DNA of 64,000 nt, taken from Streptomyces sp. CC0208 (GTDB taxonomy: Bacteria; Actinomycetota; Actinomycetes; Streptomycetales; Streptomycetaceae). The notes beneath the pieces were generated by a model that ran no database searches, had not been told where the DNA came from, and saw only the letters and a list, made by a program, of their open reading frames with translations. The stretch spans positions 3,658,001 to 3,722,000 of the forward strand of contig NZ_CP031969.1 of NCBI RefSeq assembly GCF_003443735.1, written 5' to 3'. This document shows, in pieces, positions 43,378-53,022 of this stretch. The translations under genes were made by a program, and so were the position numbers. Position 1 is the stretch's first letter. Each line of letters begins with the position of its first letter.

Positions 43378-44231
43378 TTCGACGCCTCCCTCTTGAAGGT
43401 GGCCGGTTCGATCTCGGTCCGCTCCAGGCGTTCCTCGGCGCGCTGCTCCAGCGCCTTGAGATCGTTGAGGGCTTCGGCGGACACGTCACGGATCTGACCG
43501 CGCTCGCGCAGTGTCTTGCTGACCGTGAGTTCGGACGGGGTGCCGTCGGGCAGCAGGCCCGCGATGTCCACCGCGTTGTGGCGGGCGTAGACGCCGGGGG
43601 CGGGCAGCGGCGGGACGTGCTTGCCCTCGCGGACGCGCCGCTCGGCCATCTCGCGCTGGGTGAGAGCGCGTTCGGTGCGCTCGCGGTGGGTGAGCACCAT
43701 GGCGCCGACGGCGGCCGTGATCAGCAGGGCGCCGGTGATTTCGAAGGCGAAGACGTACTTGGTGAAGATGAGGGTCGCCAGGCCCTCCACATTGCCGCCC
43801 GCGTTGGCCTGGGTGAGGCCGTTGAACTGCTTGAGCGAGGCGTTGCCGATGCCGGCGAAGAGCAGGATGCCGAAGCCGAGCCCGCACAGCAGGGCCAGCC
43901 AGCGCTGGCCCTTGATGGTCTCCGTGAGGGAGTCCGCCGCGGTCACGCCGACGAGCATCACCACGAACAGGAACAGCATCATGATCGCGCCGGTGTAGAC
44001 GACGATCTGGACGACGCCGAGGAAGTAGGCGCCGTTGGCGAGGTAGAACACCGCCAGAATGATCATGGTCCCGGCGAGACAGAGGGCGCTGTGCACGGCC
44101 TTCCTCATGAAGACGGTGCACAGGGCGCCGATCACGGCGACAGTGCCGAGGACCCAGAACTGGAAGGCCTCGCCGGTGGAGGTGTCGGCGGCCAGTGTCG
44201 TCGCGGCGGCGAGCTGGAGGGGTGCGGTCAT
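43374..44231 (-). CDS. nuoJ: NADH-quinone oxidoreductase subunit J
   Basis: 285-residue membrane subunit with five helices in the first ~190 residues ([20 protein letters not shown] is the conserved block). The C-terminal ~95 residues ([20 protein letters not shown] onward) are charged and cytosolic, longer than in Escherichia coli but common in actinomycetes. ATGA overlap with nuoI, GTGA overlap with nuoK. Confidence 0.95.
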
Positions 44232-44869
44232 CGCCCGATCACCTTCTCCGACGCCGGTTCGTCCGCACCGAAGGTGGAGTCGGCCTCCTGGACCACCTCG
44301 CCCTTGGAGACGGCGACCTGCGGCACGGTGCCGGGAGCGGCCTCCGTGACCAGGCCCCGGTAGTAGTCCTGCTCGTCCGTGCCGGGGTAGATGGCGTGGG
44401 GCGAGTCGACCATGCCCTCTTCGAGGCCGGCGAGCAACTGCTCCTTGGTGAAGATGAGGTTGGCGCGGCTGCTGTCGGCCAGCTCGAACTCGTTGGTCAT
44501 CGTCAGCGCGCGCGTGGGGCAGGCCTCGATGCACAGCCCGCACAGGATGCAGCGGGCGTAGTTGATCTGGTAGACGCGGCCGTACCGCTCGCCCGGCGAG
44601 TAGCGCTCCTCGTCGGTGTTGTCGGCGCCCTCCACATAGATGGCGTCAGCGGGGCAGGCCCAGGCGCACAGCTCGCAGCCGACGCACTTCTCCAGGCCGT
44701 CCGGATGGCGGTTGAGCTGGTGCCGTCCGTGGAAGCGGGGAGCGGTGGTCTTCTGCTGCTCCGGGTACTGCTCGGTCAGCCGCTTCTTGAACATGGCCTT
44801 GAAGGTCACGCCGAAGCCGGCGACGGGGTTCATGAAACCGGGTTTGGTCTCCTTGGGCTCCTCAGCCAT
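44228..44869 (-). CDS. nuoI: NADH-quinone oxidoreductase subunit I
   Basis: 213-residue peripheral-arm subunit holding clusters N6a and N6b: CVGCELCAWACP (Cys62, 65, 68, 72) and CILCGLCIEACP (Cys107, 110, 113, 117). ATG 44869 is chosen for the AAAGGAGG ribosome binding site 6 nt upstream; the next upstream ATG lacks one. It overlaps the nuoH end by 8 nt. The C-terminal ~50 residues are an acidic actinobacterial extension. Confidence 0.95.
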   Translation of the reverse strand: MAEEPKETKPGFMNPVAGFGVTFKAMFKKRLTEQYPEQQKTTAPRFHGRHQLNRHPDGLEKCVGCELCAWACPADAIYVEGADNTDEERYSPGERYGRVYQINYARCILCGLCIEACPTRALTMTNEFELADSSRANLIFTKEQLLAGLEEGMVDSPHAIYPGTDEQDYYRGLVTEAAPGTVPQVAVSKGEVVQEADSTFGADEPASEKVIGR

Positions 44870-46238
44870 CGGACGCCTCCTTTCCATCCGTAGAACCAGT
44901 CAGCGGTCCGTCACTGTGAGTATCGGGCCCGCCACTGACAATCAGCTCCCGCTCCTGGCGCGAGCGGCGCCTGGGCACCGGCGGCAACTCCTGTCCGGGC
45001 AGCGGCGGGACGGGGAATCCGCCCGCCATCGGGTCGAATCCGGCCGGCTGTTCGGCGGGCTCCGCGGCCGCCTTCGACTTCTCACGGAACATGTCGGCGA
45101 CGAAGGAGAGCAGCAGCAGGACCAGGACTCCGCCACCGACGTAGAGGGCGATGTCGGCGAAGTCGTAGTTCTCGTTGCGCAGCGTCCGCACGGTCGCGAC
45201 GAGCATCAGCCACACCACGGAGACCGGGATGAGGACCTTCCAGCCGAGCTTCATCAACTGGTCGTAGCGGACCCGCGGGAGCGTGCCGCGCAGCCAGATG
45301 AAGAAGAACAGCAGCAGCTGCACCTTGATCACGAACCAGAGCAGCGGCCACCAGCCGTGGTTCGCGCCCTCCCAGAAGGTGCTGATGGGCCAGGGGGCCC
45401 GCCAGCCGCCCAGGAAGAGCGTGGTGGTCACGGCCGACACCGTCACCATGTTCACGTACTCGGCGAGCATGAACAGCGCGAACTTGATCGACGAGTACTC
45501 GGTGTTGAAGCCGCCGACCAGGTCGCCCTCGGACTCCGGCATGTCGAAGGGGGCGCGGTTGGTCTCGCCGACCATGGTGATGACGTAGATGATGAAGGAG
45601 ACCGGCAGCAGGACGATGTACCAGCGGTCCTGCTGCGCCTCGACGATCGCCGAGGTCGACATCGACCCGGAGTAGAGGAACACCGAGGCGAAGGCGGCGC
45701 CCATGGCGATCTCGTACGAGATCATCTGCGCGCACGAGCGCAGGCCGCCGAGCAGCGGATACGTCGATCCGGAGCTCCAGCCCGCCAGGACGATGCCGTA
45801 GATACCGACCGAGGCGACCGCGAGGATGTAGAGCATCGCGATCGGCAGGTCGGTGAGCTGCATCGTCGTGCGGTGGCCGAAGATCGAGACCTCGTTGCCG
45901 GACGGGCCGAAGGGGATCACCGCGATCGCCATGAAGGCCGGGATGGCCGCGACGATCGGCGCGAGGACGTAGACGACCTTGTCCGCGCGTTTGACGATGA
46001 CGTCTTCCTTGAGCATCAGCTTCACGCCGTCGGCGAGCGACTGGAGCATGCCCCAGGGGCCGTGCCGGTTGGGGCCGATGCGCAGCTGCATCCAGGCGAC
46101 GACCTTGCGCTCCCACACGATGGAGAACAGCACGGTCACCATCAGGAACGCGAAACAGAAGACGGCCTTGACGACGACCAGCCACCAGGGGTCGGTGCCG
46201 AACATCGAGAGGTCTTCCGCGGCGAGGTACGGGCTCAT
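44862..46238 (-). CDS. nuoH: NADH-quinone oxidoreductase subunit H
   Basis: 458-residue membrane subunit forming the quinone tunnel at the arm junction. RIGPNRHGPWGMLQSLADGV is the hallmark block, with ETNRAPFDMPESEGDLVGGF and the acidic cytosolic loop after it, then TLPRVRYDQLMKLGWK. The C-terminal ~60 residues are Pro/Arg-rich and not part of the membrane core. ATGA overlap with nuoG. Confidence 0.95.
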   Translation of the reverse strand: MSPYLAAEDLSMFGTDPWWLVVVKAVFCFAFLMVTVLFSIVWERKVVAWMQLRIGPNRHGPWGMLQSLADGVKLMLKEDVIVKRADKVVYVLAPIVAAIPAFMAIAVIPFGPSGNEVSIFGHRTTMQLTDLPIAMLYILAVASVGIYGIVLAGWSSGSTYPLLGGLRSCAQMISYEIAMGAAFASVFLYSGSMSTSAIVEAQQDRWYIVLLPVSFIIYVITMVGETNRAPFDMPESEGDLVGGFNTEYSSIKFALFMLAEYVNMVTVSAVTTTLFLGGWRAPWPISTFWEGANHGWWPLLWFVIKVQLLLFFFIWLRGTLPRVRYDQLMKLGWKVLIPVSVVWLMLVATVRTLRNENYDFADIALYVGGGVLVLLLLSFVADMFREKSKAAAEPAEQPAGFDPMAGGFPVPPLPGQELPPVPRRRSRQERELIVSGGPDTHSDGPLTGSTDGKEASDG

Positions 46239-48739
46239 GCCTCCACCTCCTTGGGGACTTCGGCTGCGAGCGTCGCCGGGCCGATGTGGACGAGGGAGCC
46301 GGGCACCACCCCGGCGTCGGAGGCGACGCCCGCGCCGGTGGAGTTCAGCGGGAGCCAGACCACGCGGTCGGGCATCTCGGTGATCTGCAGCGGCAGTTCG
46401 ACGACTCCGGTCTTGCCGGTCACGGCGAGGAGGTCGCCGTCCTTGACGCCCACCTCGGCGGCCGTCGCGGCGGACACCCGCGCGTGTGCCGCGTGCCGGG
46501 TCCCGGCGAGCGCCTCGTCGCCCTGCTGGAGCAGACCCTGGTCGAGCAGCAGCCGGTGTCCGGCCAGGACGGCCTCTCCGGCGGCGGGCCGCGGCAACTG
46601 GGCCCCGGTCTCGAAGGGTTCGGTGCCGCGCGGTCCGTCCCAGGGGCCGAGCCGGTCGATCTCCGCGCGCGTGGTGCGCAGATCCGGCAGACCCAGGTGT
46701 ACGTCCATGGCGTCGGCCAGCATCTGGAGTACCCGTGCGTCGGTGGGCGCGAGCCGGCGGGTCATCTGGTCGGGCTTGAGCGCGGCCTCGAAGAAGCGCA
46801 CCCTGCCCTCCCAGTTGAGGAAGGTGCCGGCCTTCTCGGCCACCGCGGCCACCGGCAGGACGACGTCCGCGTGCTCGGTGACCTCACCGGGACGCAGTTC
46901 CAGCGACACCACGAACCCGGCCTCCTGGAGCGCTGCACGCGCGCGTGCCGGATCGGGCAGGTCCGCGAGCTCGACGCCCGCGACCACCAGGGCCTGGAGC
47001 TCGCCGGACATCGCGGCCTCGACGATCTGACCGGTGTCCCGGCCGTAGCGGTGCGGGAGTTCGGCCATGCCCCAGACGGAGGCGACCTCGTCACGCGCGC
47101 GCGGGTCGGTGGCCGGACGCCCGCCCGGCAGCAGCGACGGCAGCGCGCCCGCTTCGAGGGCGCCGCGCTCTCCGGCCCGCCGCGGGATCCACACCAGCTG
47201 CGCGCCGGTCGCGGAGGCGGCCCGTACGGCGGCGGTCAGTCCGCCCTTCACGGCGGCCAGCCGCTCGCCGACGACGATCACCGCGCCCGCGGTGCGCAGC
47301 GCCTCGGCGGCCCTGCTGCCGTCGTCCTCCAGACCGACTCCGCCGGCCAGCGCGTCCAGCCACTCGGTCTCGGTGCCGGGGGCAGCGGGCAGCAGCGTGC
47401 CGCCCGCCTTCTCCAGACCGCGCGTGGCGTAGGTGGCGAGCGAGAAGACCTTCTGGCCGTGCTTGCGCCAGGCCTTGCGCAGCCTCAGGAAGACGCCGGG
47501 GGCTTCCTCCTCGGCCTCGAATCCCACCAGCAGGACCGCCGGCGCCTTCTCCAGAGCGGAGTACGTCACGCCCGTACCGTCGAGGTCACGGCCGCGGCCG
47601 GCGACCTGCGCGGCCAGGAAGTCGGCCTCCTCGCTGCTGTGCACGCGCGCGCGGAAGTCGATGTCGTTGGTGTCGAGCGCCACGCGCGCGAACTTGCTGT
47701 ACGCGTAGGCGTCCTCGATGGTGAGGCGGCCGCCGGTGAGGACACCGGCCCGGCCGCGCGAGGCGAGCAGACCCTGGGCCGCGATCTGGAGCGCCTCCGG
47801 CCAGGACGCCGGCACCAGCTCGCCCTCGGGGTTGCGCACCAGCGGGTGCTCCAGCCGGTCCCGTTGCTGGGCGTACCGGAAGGCGAAGCGCCCCTTGTCG
47901 CAGATCCACTCCTCGTTGACCTCGGGGTCGTTGGCCGCGAGCTTGCGCATGACCTTGCCGCGCCGGTGGTCGGTGCGGGTGGCGCAGCCGCCAGAGCAGT
48001 GCTCGCACACGCTCGGGGAGGACACCAGGTCGAAGGGGCGGGAGCGGAATCGGTACGCCGCCGAGGTGAGCGCGCCGACCGGGCAGATCTGGATGGTGTT
48101 GCCGGAGAAGTACGACTCGAAGGGGTCGCCCTCGCCGGTGCCGACCTGCTGGAGCGCGCCCCGCTCGATCAGTTCGATCATGGGGTCGCCCGCGACCTGG
48201 TTGGAGAAGCGGGTGCAGCGGGCGCACAGCACGCACCGCTCGCGGTCGAGCAGCACCTGGGTGGAGATCGGGACGGGCTTCTCGTAGGTCCGCTTCTTGC
48301 CTTCGAAGCGGGACTCGGCCTGACCGTGGGACATGGCCTGGTTCTGCAGGGGGCACTCGCCGCCCTTGTCGCAGACCGGGCAGTCCAGGGGGTGGTTGAT
48401 GAGGAGGAGCTCCATCACACCGTGCTGGGCCTTCTCGGCGACCGGCGAGGTGAGGTGGGTCTTCACCACCATGCCGTCGGTGCAGGTGATGGTGCAGGAG
48501 GCCATCGGCTTGCGCTGGCCCTCGACCTCGACGATGCACTGGCGGCAGGCGCCGGCCGGGTCGAGGAGGGGGTGGTCGCAGAACCGGGGGATCTCGATGC
48601 CGAGCTGTTCGGCGGCCCGGATGACCAGGGTGCCCTTGGGCACGCTGATCTCGGCGCCGTCGATCGTCAGCGAGACGAGATCCTCCGGCGGGACCGCCGC
48701 CTCTCCCCCGCCCGAGGGAGTGCTGGTGGTCACGGTCAT
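46235..48739 (-). CDS. nuoG: NADH-quinone oxidoreductase subunit G
   Basis: 834-residue peripheral-arm subunit. The N-terminal 2Fe-2S domain binds cluster N1b through Cys54, 65, 68 and 82 (GACRQCIVEV). HPLDCPVCDKGGECPLQ and RERCVLCARCTRF give N5 and N4, and VCEHCSGGCATR starts the molybdopterin-like domain with the extra N7-type cysteine set. The C-terminal part is a formate-dehydrogenase-like fold without cofactor. ATGA overlaps on both sides (nuoF, nuoH). Confidence 0.95.
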   Translation of the reverse strand: MTVTTSTPSGGGEAAVPPEDLVSLTIDGAEISVPKGTLVIRAAEQLGIEIPRFCDHPLLDPAGACRQCIVEVEGQRKPMASCTITCTDGMVVKTHLTSPVAEKAQHGVMELLLINHPLDCPVCDKGGECPLQNQAMSHGQAESRFEGKKRTYEKPVPISTQVLLDRERCVLCARCTRFSNQVAGDPMIELIERGALQQVGTGEGDPFESYFSGNTIQICPVGALTSAAYRFRSRPFDLVSSPSVCEHCSGGCATRTDHRRGKVMRKLAANDPEVNEEWICDKGRFAFRYAQQRDRLEHPLVRNPEGELVPASWPEALQIAAQGLLASRGRAGVLTGGRLTIEDAYAYSKFARVALDTNDIDFRARVHSSEEADFLAAQVAGRGRDLDGTGVTYSALEKAPAVLLVGFEAEEEAPGVFLRLRKAWRKHGQKVFSLATYATRGLEKAGGTLLPAAPGTETEWLDALAGGVGLEDDGSRAAEALRTAGAVIVVGERLAAVKGGLTAAVRAASATGAQLVWIPRRAGERGALEAGALPSLLPGGRPATDPRARDEVASVWGMAELPHRYGRDTGQIVEAAMSGELQALVVAGVELADLPDPARARAALQEAGFVVSLELRPGEVTEHADVVLPVAAVAEKAGTFLNWEGRVRFFEAALKPDQMTRRLAPTDARVLQMLADAMDVHLGLPDLRTTRAEIDRLGPWDGPRGTEPFETGAQLPRPAAGEAVLAGHRLLLDQGLLQQGDEALAGTRHAAHARVSAATAAEVGVKDGDLLAVTGKTGVVELPLQITEMPDRVVWLPLNSTGAGVASDAGVVPGSLVHIGPATLAAEVPKEVEA

Positions 48740-50082
48740 GCGTTCACCTCCGTGCGGTCGGCCCAGGCCGTCGACTTGGCCGGGTCGAAGGGGCAGCCGC
48801 GGCCCGTGATGTGCTGCTCGTACTCCTCGCGGAAGTACTTGAGCGAGGAGAAGATCGGCGAGGCGGCGCCGTCGCCGAGGGCGCAGAACGACTTGCCGTT
48901 GATGTTGTCGGCGATGTCGTTGAGCTTGTCGAGGTCGGACATGACGCCCTTGCCGGCCTCGATGTCGCGCAGCAACTGCACGAGCCAGTAGGTGCCTTCA
49001 CGGCACGGGGTGCACTTGCCGCAGGACTCGTGGGCGTAGAACTCGGTCCAGCGGGTGACGGCGCGGACGACGCAGGTCGTCTCGTCGAAGCACTGCAGGG
49101 CCTTGGTGCCGAGCATGGAACCGGCGGCGCCGACGCCCTCATAGTCCAGGGGGACGTCGAGGTGCTCCTCGGTGAACATCGGCGTCGAGGAGCCGCCGGG
49201 CGTCCAGAACTTCAGCCGGTGGCCCGGCCGCATCCCGCCGCTCATCTCCAGGAGTTGCCGCAGGGTGATGCCGAGCGGTGCCTCGTACTGGCCGGGGCTC
49301 GCGACGTGCCCGCTGAGCGAGTACAGCGTGAAGCCCGGGGACTTCTCGCTGCCCATCGACCTGAACCAGTCTTTCCCCCTTTGGAGGATCGCGGGAACCG
49401 ACGCGATCGACTCCACGTTATTCACAACAGTCGGGCAGGCGTAGAGGCCCGCGACCGCAGGAAAGGGGGGACGGAGCCGCGGTTGACCACGGCGGCCTTC
49501 GAGCGAGTCGAGCAGTGCGGTCTCCTCACCGCAGATGTACGCGCCGGCGCCCGCGTGCACGGTGATGTCGAGATCGAGGCCGCTGCCCAGGATGTTCTGT
49601 CCGAGGTAGCCGGCCGCGTAGGCCTCGCTCACGGCCGAGTGCAACCGCCGCAGTACGGGGACGACTTCACCCCGCAGATAGATGAAGGCGTGCGAAGACC
49701 TGATGGCGTAACACGCGATGATCATGCCCTCGATGAGGCTGTGCGGGTTCGCGAAGAGGAGCGGGATGTCCTTGCAGGTCCCGGGCTCCGACTCGTCGGC
49801 GTTGACAACTAGATAGTGCGGCTTTCCATCTCCCTGCGGAATGAACTGCCATTTCATCCCGGTGGGGAATCCGGCGCCGCCGCGGCCGCGCAGGCCGGAG
49901 TCCTTGACGTACGCGATCAGGTCGTCCGGCGACATCGCGAGCGCCTTGCGGAGTCCCTCGTAGCCCTCGTGCCTCTGGTAGACGTCCAGCGTCCAGGACT
50001 TGTCCTCGTCCCAGAAGGCCGACAGCACGGGTGCGAGCAGCTTCTCGGGGCTGGTGTCTTTCAGTTCGGGTGCCAAGGTCAT
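48736..50082 (-). CDS. nuoF: NADH-quinone oxidoreductase subunit F (NADH/FMN)
   Basis: 448-residue subunit where NADH is oxidised. GLRGRGGAGFPTGMKW is the FMN/NADH site, VVNADESEPGTCKD the second FMN contact and AGAYICGEETALLDSLEG the NADH motif. The N3 cluster is bound by SCGKCTPCREG plus the later FCALGD Cys. ATG 50082 overlaps the nuoE stop by one base. The operon order E-F-G is the standard one. Confidence 0.96.
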   Translation of the reverse strand: MTLAPELKDTSPEKLLAPVLSAFWDEDKSWTLDVYQRHEGYEGLRKALAMSPDDLIAYVKDSGLRGRGGAGFPTGMKWQFIPQGDGKPHYLVVNADESEPGTCKDIPLLFANPHSLIEGMIIACYAIRSSHAFIYLRGEVVPVLRRLHSAVSEAYAAGYLGQNILGSGLDLDITVHAGAGAYICGEETALLDSLEGRRGQPRLRPPFPAVAGLYACPTVVNNVESIASVPAILQRGKDWFRSMGSEKSPGFTLYSLSGHVASPGQYEAPLGITLRQLLEMSGGMRPGHRLKFWTPGGSSTPMFTEEHLDVPLDYEGVGAAGSMLGTKALQCFDETTCVVRAVTRWTEFYAHESCGKCTPCREGTYWLVQLLRDIEAGKGVMSDLDKLNDIADNINGKSFCALGDGAASPIFSSLKYFREEYEQHITGRGCPFDPAKSTAWADRTEVNA

Positions 50083-50963
50083 CACTCCCCCTCCTCGGCG
50101 GTGGGCCCGGCCGGGTGGGCCGGGTCGGAGGCCGACGTGTCCTGTGGCGCGTCGTGCGAACTCAGGTGCTCCGACGGGGACGGCTCGTGGGCGCCCCTGT
50201 CCTGCGGTGCGCCGTCGCGGTCCTGCGATGCTCCTTCGCGCGGATGGACCACGCGCGCGGGTGCGGTCTCTCCCCTGGCCAGGCGGAGGCCCACCAGCGA
50301 CGCGGGTCCCGCCCCGCCGCTTGCCTCGACGGCCCCTGGCCGCTCGTCGGGGAAGCCGGCGAGGATCCGCGCGGTCTCCTTGAAGGTGCACAGCGGCGCC
50401 CCGCGCGTGGGCTCGACCGGACGCCCCGCGCGCAGGTCGTCGACGAGCCGCTTGGCGGTGGCCGGGGTCTGGTTGTCGAAGAACTCCCAGTTGACCATCA
50501 CGACCGGCGCGAAGTCGCAGGCCGCGTTGCACTCGATGTGCTCCAGGGTGACCTTGCCGTCGTCGGTGGTCTCACCGTTGCCGACGCCCAGGTGCTCCTG
50601 GAGCTCGGTGAAGATCGCGTCGCCGCCCATCACCGCACAGAGGGTGTTGGTGCAGACCCCCACCTGGTAGTCGCCGGAGGGCTTGCGCCGGTACATGGTG
50701 TAGAAGGTGGCCACCGCGGTGACCTCGGCCGTGGTCAGCTCCAGCACGTCCGCGCAGAACCGCATGCCGGTGCGCGTGACATGTCCCTCCTCCGCCTGCA
50801 CGAGATGCAGCAACGGCAGGAGCGCCGAGCGGGAGTCCGGGTAGCGGGCGATGATCTCGCGCGCGTCCGTCTCCAGGCGGGCTCGGACGTCGTCCGGGTA
50901 GGCGGGTGCGGGCAGTTCGGGCATGCCCAGGCTGACGCCCCGCTCGGAAGAACTGGTGGTCAC
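50082..50963 (-). CDS. nuoE: NADH-quinone oxidoreductase subunit E with extended tail
   Basis: 293-residue thioredoxin-fold subunit binding cluster N1a through Cys104, 109, 145 and 149 (GVCTNTLC and ECNAACD). GTG 50963 overlaps the nuoD stop. Typical NuoE proteins are 160-220 residues. Here the last ~90 residues are a disordered Pro/Asp/Glu/Ser-rich tail with repeated Ala-Pro-Gln-Asp elements (GAPQDRG, DAPQDTS), of unknown role. Confidence 0.93.
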   Translation of the reverse strand: MTTSSSERGVSLGMPELPAPAYPDDVRARLETDAREIIARYPDSRSALLPLLHLVQAEEGHVTRTGMRFCADVLELTTAEVTAVATFYTMYRRKPSGDYQVGVCTNTLCAVMGGDAIFTELQEHLGVGNGETTDDGKVTLEHIECNAACDFAPVVMVNWEFFDNQTPATAKRLVDDLRAGRPVEPTRGAPLCTFKETARILAGFPDERPGAVEASGGAGPASLVGLRLARGETAPARVVHPREGASQDRDGAPQDRGAHEPSPSEHLSSHDAPQDTSASDPAHPAGPTAEEGE

Positions 50964-52282
50964 CGGTCGACGCCTCCCATCACGGGGTCGATGGACGCGA
51001 CAGCGACGATGACGTCGGCGACCTGGCCGCCCTCGCACATCGCCGCCATGGCCTGAAGGTTGGTGAAGGACGGGTCGCGGAAGTGGACCCGGAAGGGGCG
51101 GGTGCCGCCGTCGGACACGGCGTGCACCCCGAGTTCGCCCTTGGGTGACTCGACGGCCGCGTACGCCTGTCCCGGCGGCACGCGGAAGCCCTCGGTGACC
51201 AGCTTGAAGTGGTGGATCAGGGCCTCCATGGAGGTGCCCATGATCTTCTTGATGTGGTCGAGGGAGTTGCCGAGCCCGTCGGGGCCGAGCGCGAGCTGGG
51301 CGGGCCAGGCGATCTTCTTGTCGGCGACCATGACCGGTCCCGGCTGGAGCCGGTCCAGGCACTGCTCGATGATCCTGAGCGACTGGCGCATCTCCTCGAG
51401 CCGGATGAGGAAGCGGCCGTAGGAGTCGCAGGTGTCGGCGGTCGGGATGTCGAAGTCGAAGGTCTCGTAGCCGCAGTAGGGCTGTGCCTTGCGCAGGTCG
51501 TGCGGCAGGCCGGTGGAGCGCAGGATGGGGCCGGTGGCGCCGAGGGCCATGCAGCCCGCCAGGTCCAGATAGCCGACGTCCTGCATACGGGCCTTGAAGA
51601 TGGGGTTCCCGGTGGCGAGCTTGTCGTACTCCGGGAGGTTCTTCTTCATCTTCTTCACGAACTCGCGGATGTGGTCCACCGCGCCGGGCGGCAGGTCCTG
51701 CGCGAGTCCGCCGGGGCGGATGTACGCGTGGTTCATCCGCAGGCCCGTGATGAGCTCGTAGATGTCGAGAATCATTTCACGATCACGGAATCCGTAGATC
51801 ATGATCGTGGTGGCGCCGAGTTCCATGCCGCCGGTGGCGATGCACACCAGGTGCGAGGAGAGCCGGTTCAGCTCCATCAGGAGCACCCGGATGAGGGTGG
51901 CCCGGTCGGTGATCTGGTCCTCGATGCCGAGGAGCTTCTCGACGGCGAGGCAGTAGGCGGTCTCGTTGAAGAAGGACGTCAGGTAGTCCATGCGCGTCAC
52001 GAACGTGGTGCCCTGCGTCCACGTGCGGAACTCGAGGTTCTTCTCGATGCCGGTGTGCAGGTAGCCGATGCCGCAGCGGGCCTCGGTGACCGTCTCGCCG
52101 TCGATCTCCAGGATCAGGCGGAGCACCCCGTGGGTGGAGGGGTGCTGGGGCCCCATGTTGACGACGATGCGCTCGTCGTCGGCCTTGGCCGCGCTCTGGA
52201 CGACCTCGTCCCAGTCGCCACCGGTGACCGTGTAGACGGTGCCCTCGGTGGTCTCGCGCGGAGTTGCGTGCTGCGTGCTCAT
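50960..52282 (-). CDS. nuoD: NADH-quinone oxidoreductase subunit D
   Basis: 440-residue 49-kDa subunit forming the quinone site with NuoB, derived from hydrogenase large subunits. NMGPQHPSTHGVLRLILEID carries the quinone-site His, then GYLHTGIEKNLEFRTWTQ and RLEEMRQSLRIIEQCLDRL. C-terminal PKGELGVHAVSDGGTRPFRV and VADVIVAVASIDPVMGGVDR match the family. GTGA overlap with nuoE. Confidence 0.96.
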   Translation of the reverse strand: MSTQHATPRETTEGTVYTVTGGDWDEVVQSAAKADDERIVVNMGPQHPSTHGVLRLILEIDGETVTEARCGIGYLHTGIEKNLEFRTWTQGTTFVTRMDYLTSFFNETAYCLAVEKLLGIEDQITDRATLIRVLLMELNRLSSHLVCIATGGMELGATTIMIYGFRDREMILDIYELITGLRMNHAYIRPGGLAQDLPPGAVDHIREFVKKMKKNLPEYDKLATGNPIFKARMQDVGYLDLAGCMALGATGPILRSTGLPHDLRKAQPYCGYETFDFDIPTADTCDSYGRFLIRLEEMRQSLRIIEQCLDRLQPGPVMVADKKIAWPAQLALGPDGLGNSLDHIKKIMGTSMEALIHHFKLVTEGFRVPPGQAYAAVESPKGELGVHAVSDGGTRPFRVHFRDPSFTNLQAMAAMCEGGQVADVIVAVASIDPVMGGVDR

Positions 52283-53022
52283 GAGTAGGACCTCCGCTGG
52301 TCCGGAGCCGGGATCTGGGCGCCCTTGTACTCGACGGGGATGCCGCCGAGGGGGTAGTCCTTGCGCTGCGGGTGGCCCTGCCAGTCGTCCGGCATCATGA
52401 TCCGCGTCAGGGCCGGGTGGCCGTCGAAGACGATCCCGAAGAAGTCGTAGGTCTCGCGCTCGTGCCAGTCGTTGGTCGGGTACACCGAGACCAGCGACGG
52501 GATGTGCGGGTCGGCGTCCGGCGCGCTGACCTCCAGGCGGATCAGCCGGTTGTGGGTGATCGAGCGCAGGTGGTAGACGGCGTGCAGCTCGCGGCCCTTG
52601 TCGTGGAGATAGTGGACCCCGCTGACGCCGGTGCAGAGCTCGAAGCGCAGGGCCGGGTCGTCGCGCAGGGTCTGTGCGACGCGCAGCAGGTGCTCGCGCT
52701 CGATGTGGAAGGTGATCTCGCCGCGGTCGACGACCGTCTTCTCGATGGCGTTGCCGGGGAGCAGTCCCTGTTCCTCCAGAGCGCCTTCCAGTTCGTCGGC
52801 GACCTCGTCGAACCAGCCGCCGTAGGGGCGGGCCGCCGGCCCCGGGAGGCGGATCGAGCGGACCAGGCCGCCGTAGCCGGAGGTGTCGCCGCCGTTGTCG
52901 GCGCCGAACATGCCGCGCTGGACGCGGATCTCCTCACCTCCCTCGCCGCGCTGGCCGGGGAGGTTGGAGCCGCTCAGCTCCTTCTCCGGGTTGGCTCCGT
53001 TGGTGCCGTTCGCGTCGCTCAC
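52279..53022 (-). CDS. nuoC: NADH-quinone oxidoreductase subunit C
   Basis: 247-residue 30-kDa subunit, starting at GTG 53022 in a GTGA overlap with nuoB. The core is LVSVYPTNDWHERETYDFFG and PALTRIMMPDDWQGHPQRKD. An N-terminal ~60-residue Gly/Asn-rich extension (SDANGTNGANPEKELSGSN) precedes the fold, as in other Streptomyces. The product ends in PQRRSYS. Confidence 0.95.
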   Translation of the reverse strand: MSDANGTNGANPEKELSGSNLPGQRGEGGEEIRVQRGMFGADNGGDTSGYGGLVRSIRLPGPAARPYGGWFDEVADELEGALEEQGLLPGNAIEKTVVDRGEITFHIEREHLLRVAQTLRDDPALRFELCTGVSGVHYLHDKGRELHAVYHLRSITHNRLIRLEVSAPDADPHIPSLVSVYPTNDWHERETYDFFGIVFDGHPALTRIMMPDDWQGHPQRKDYPLGGIPVEYKGAQIPAPDQRRSYS

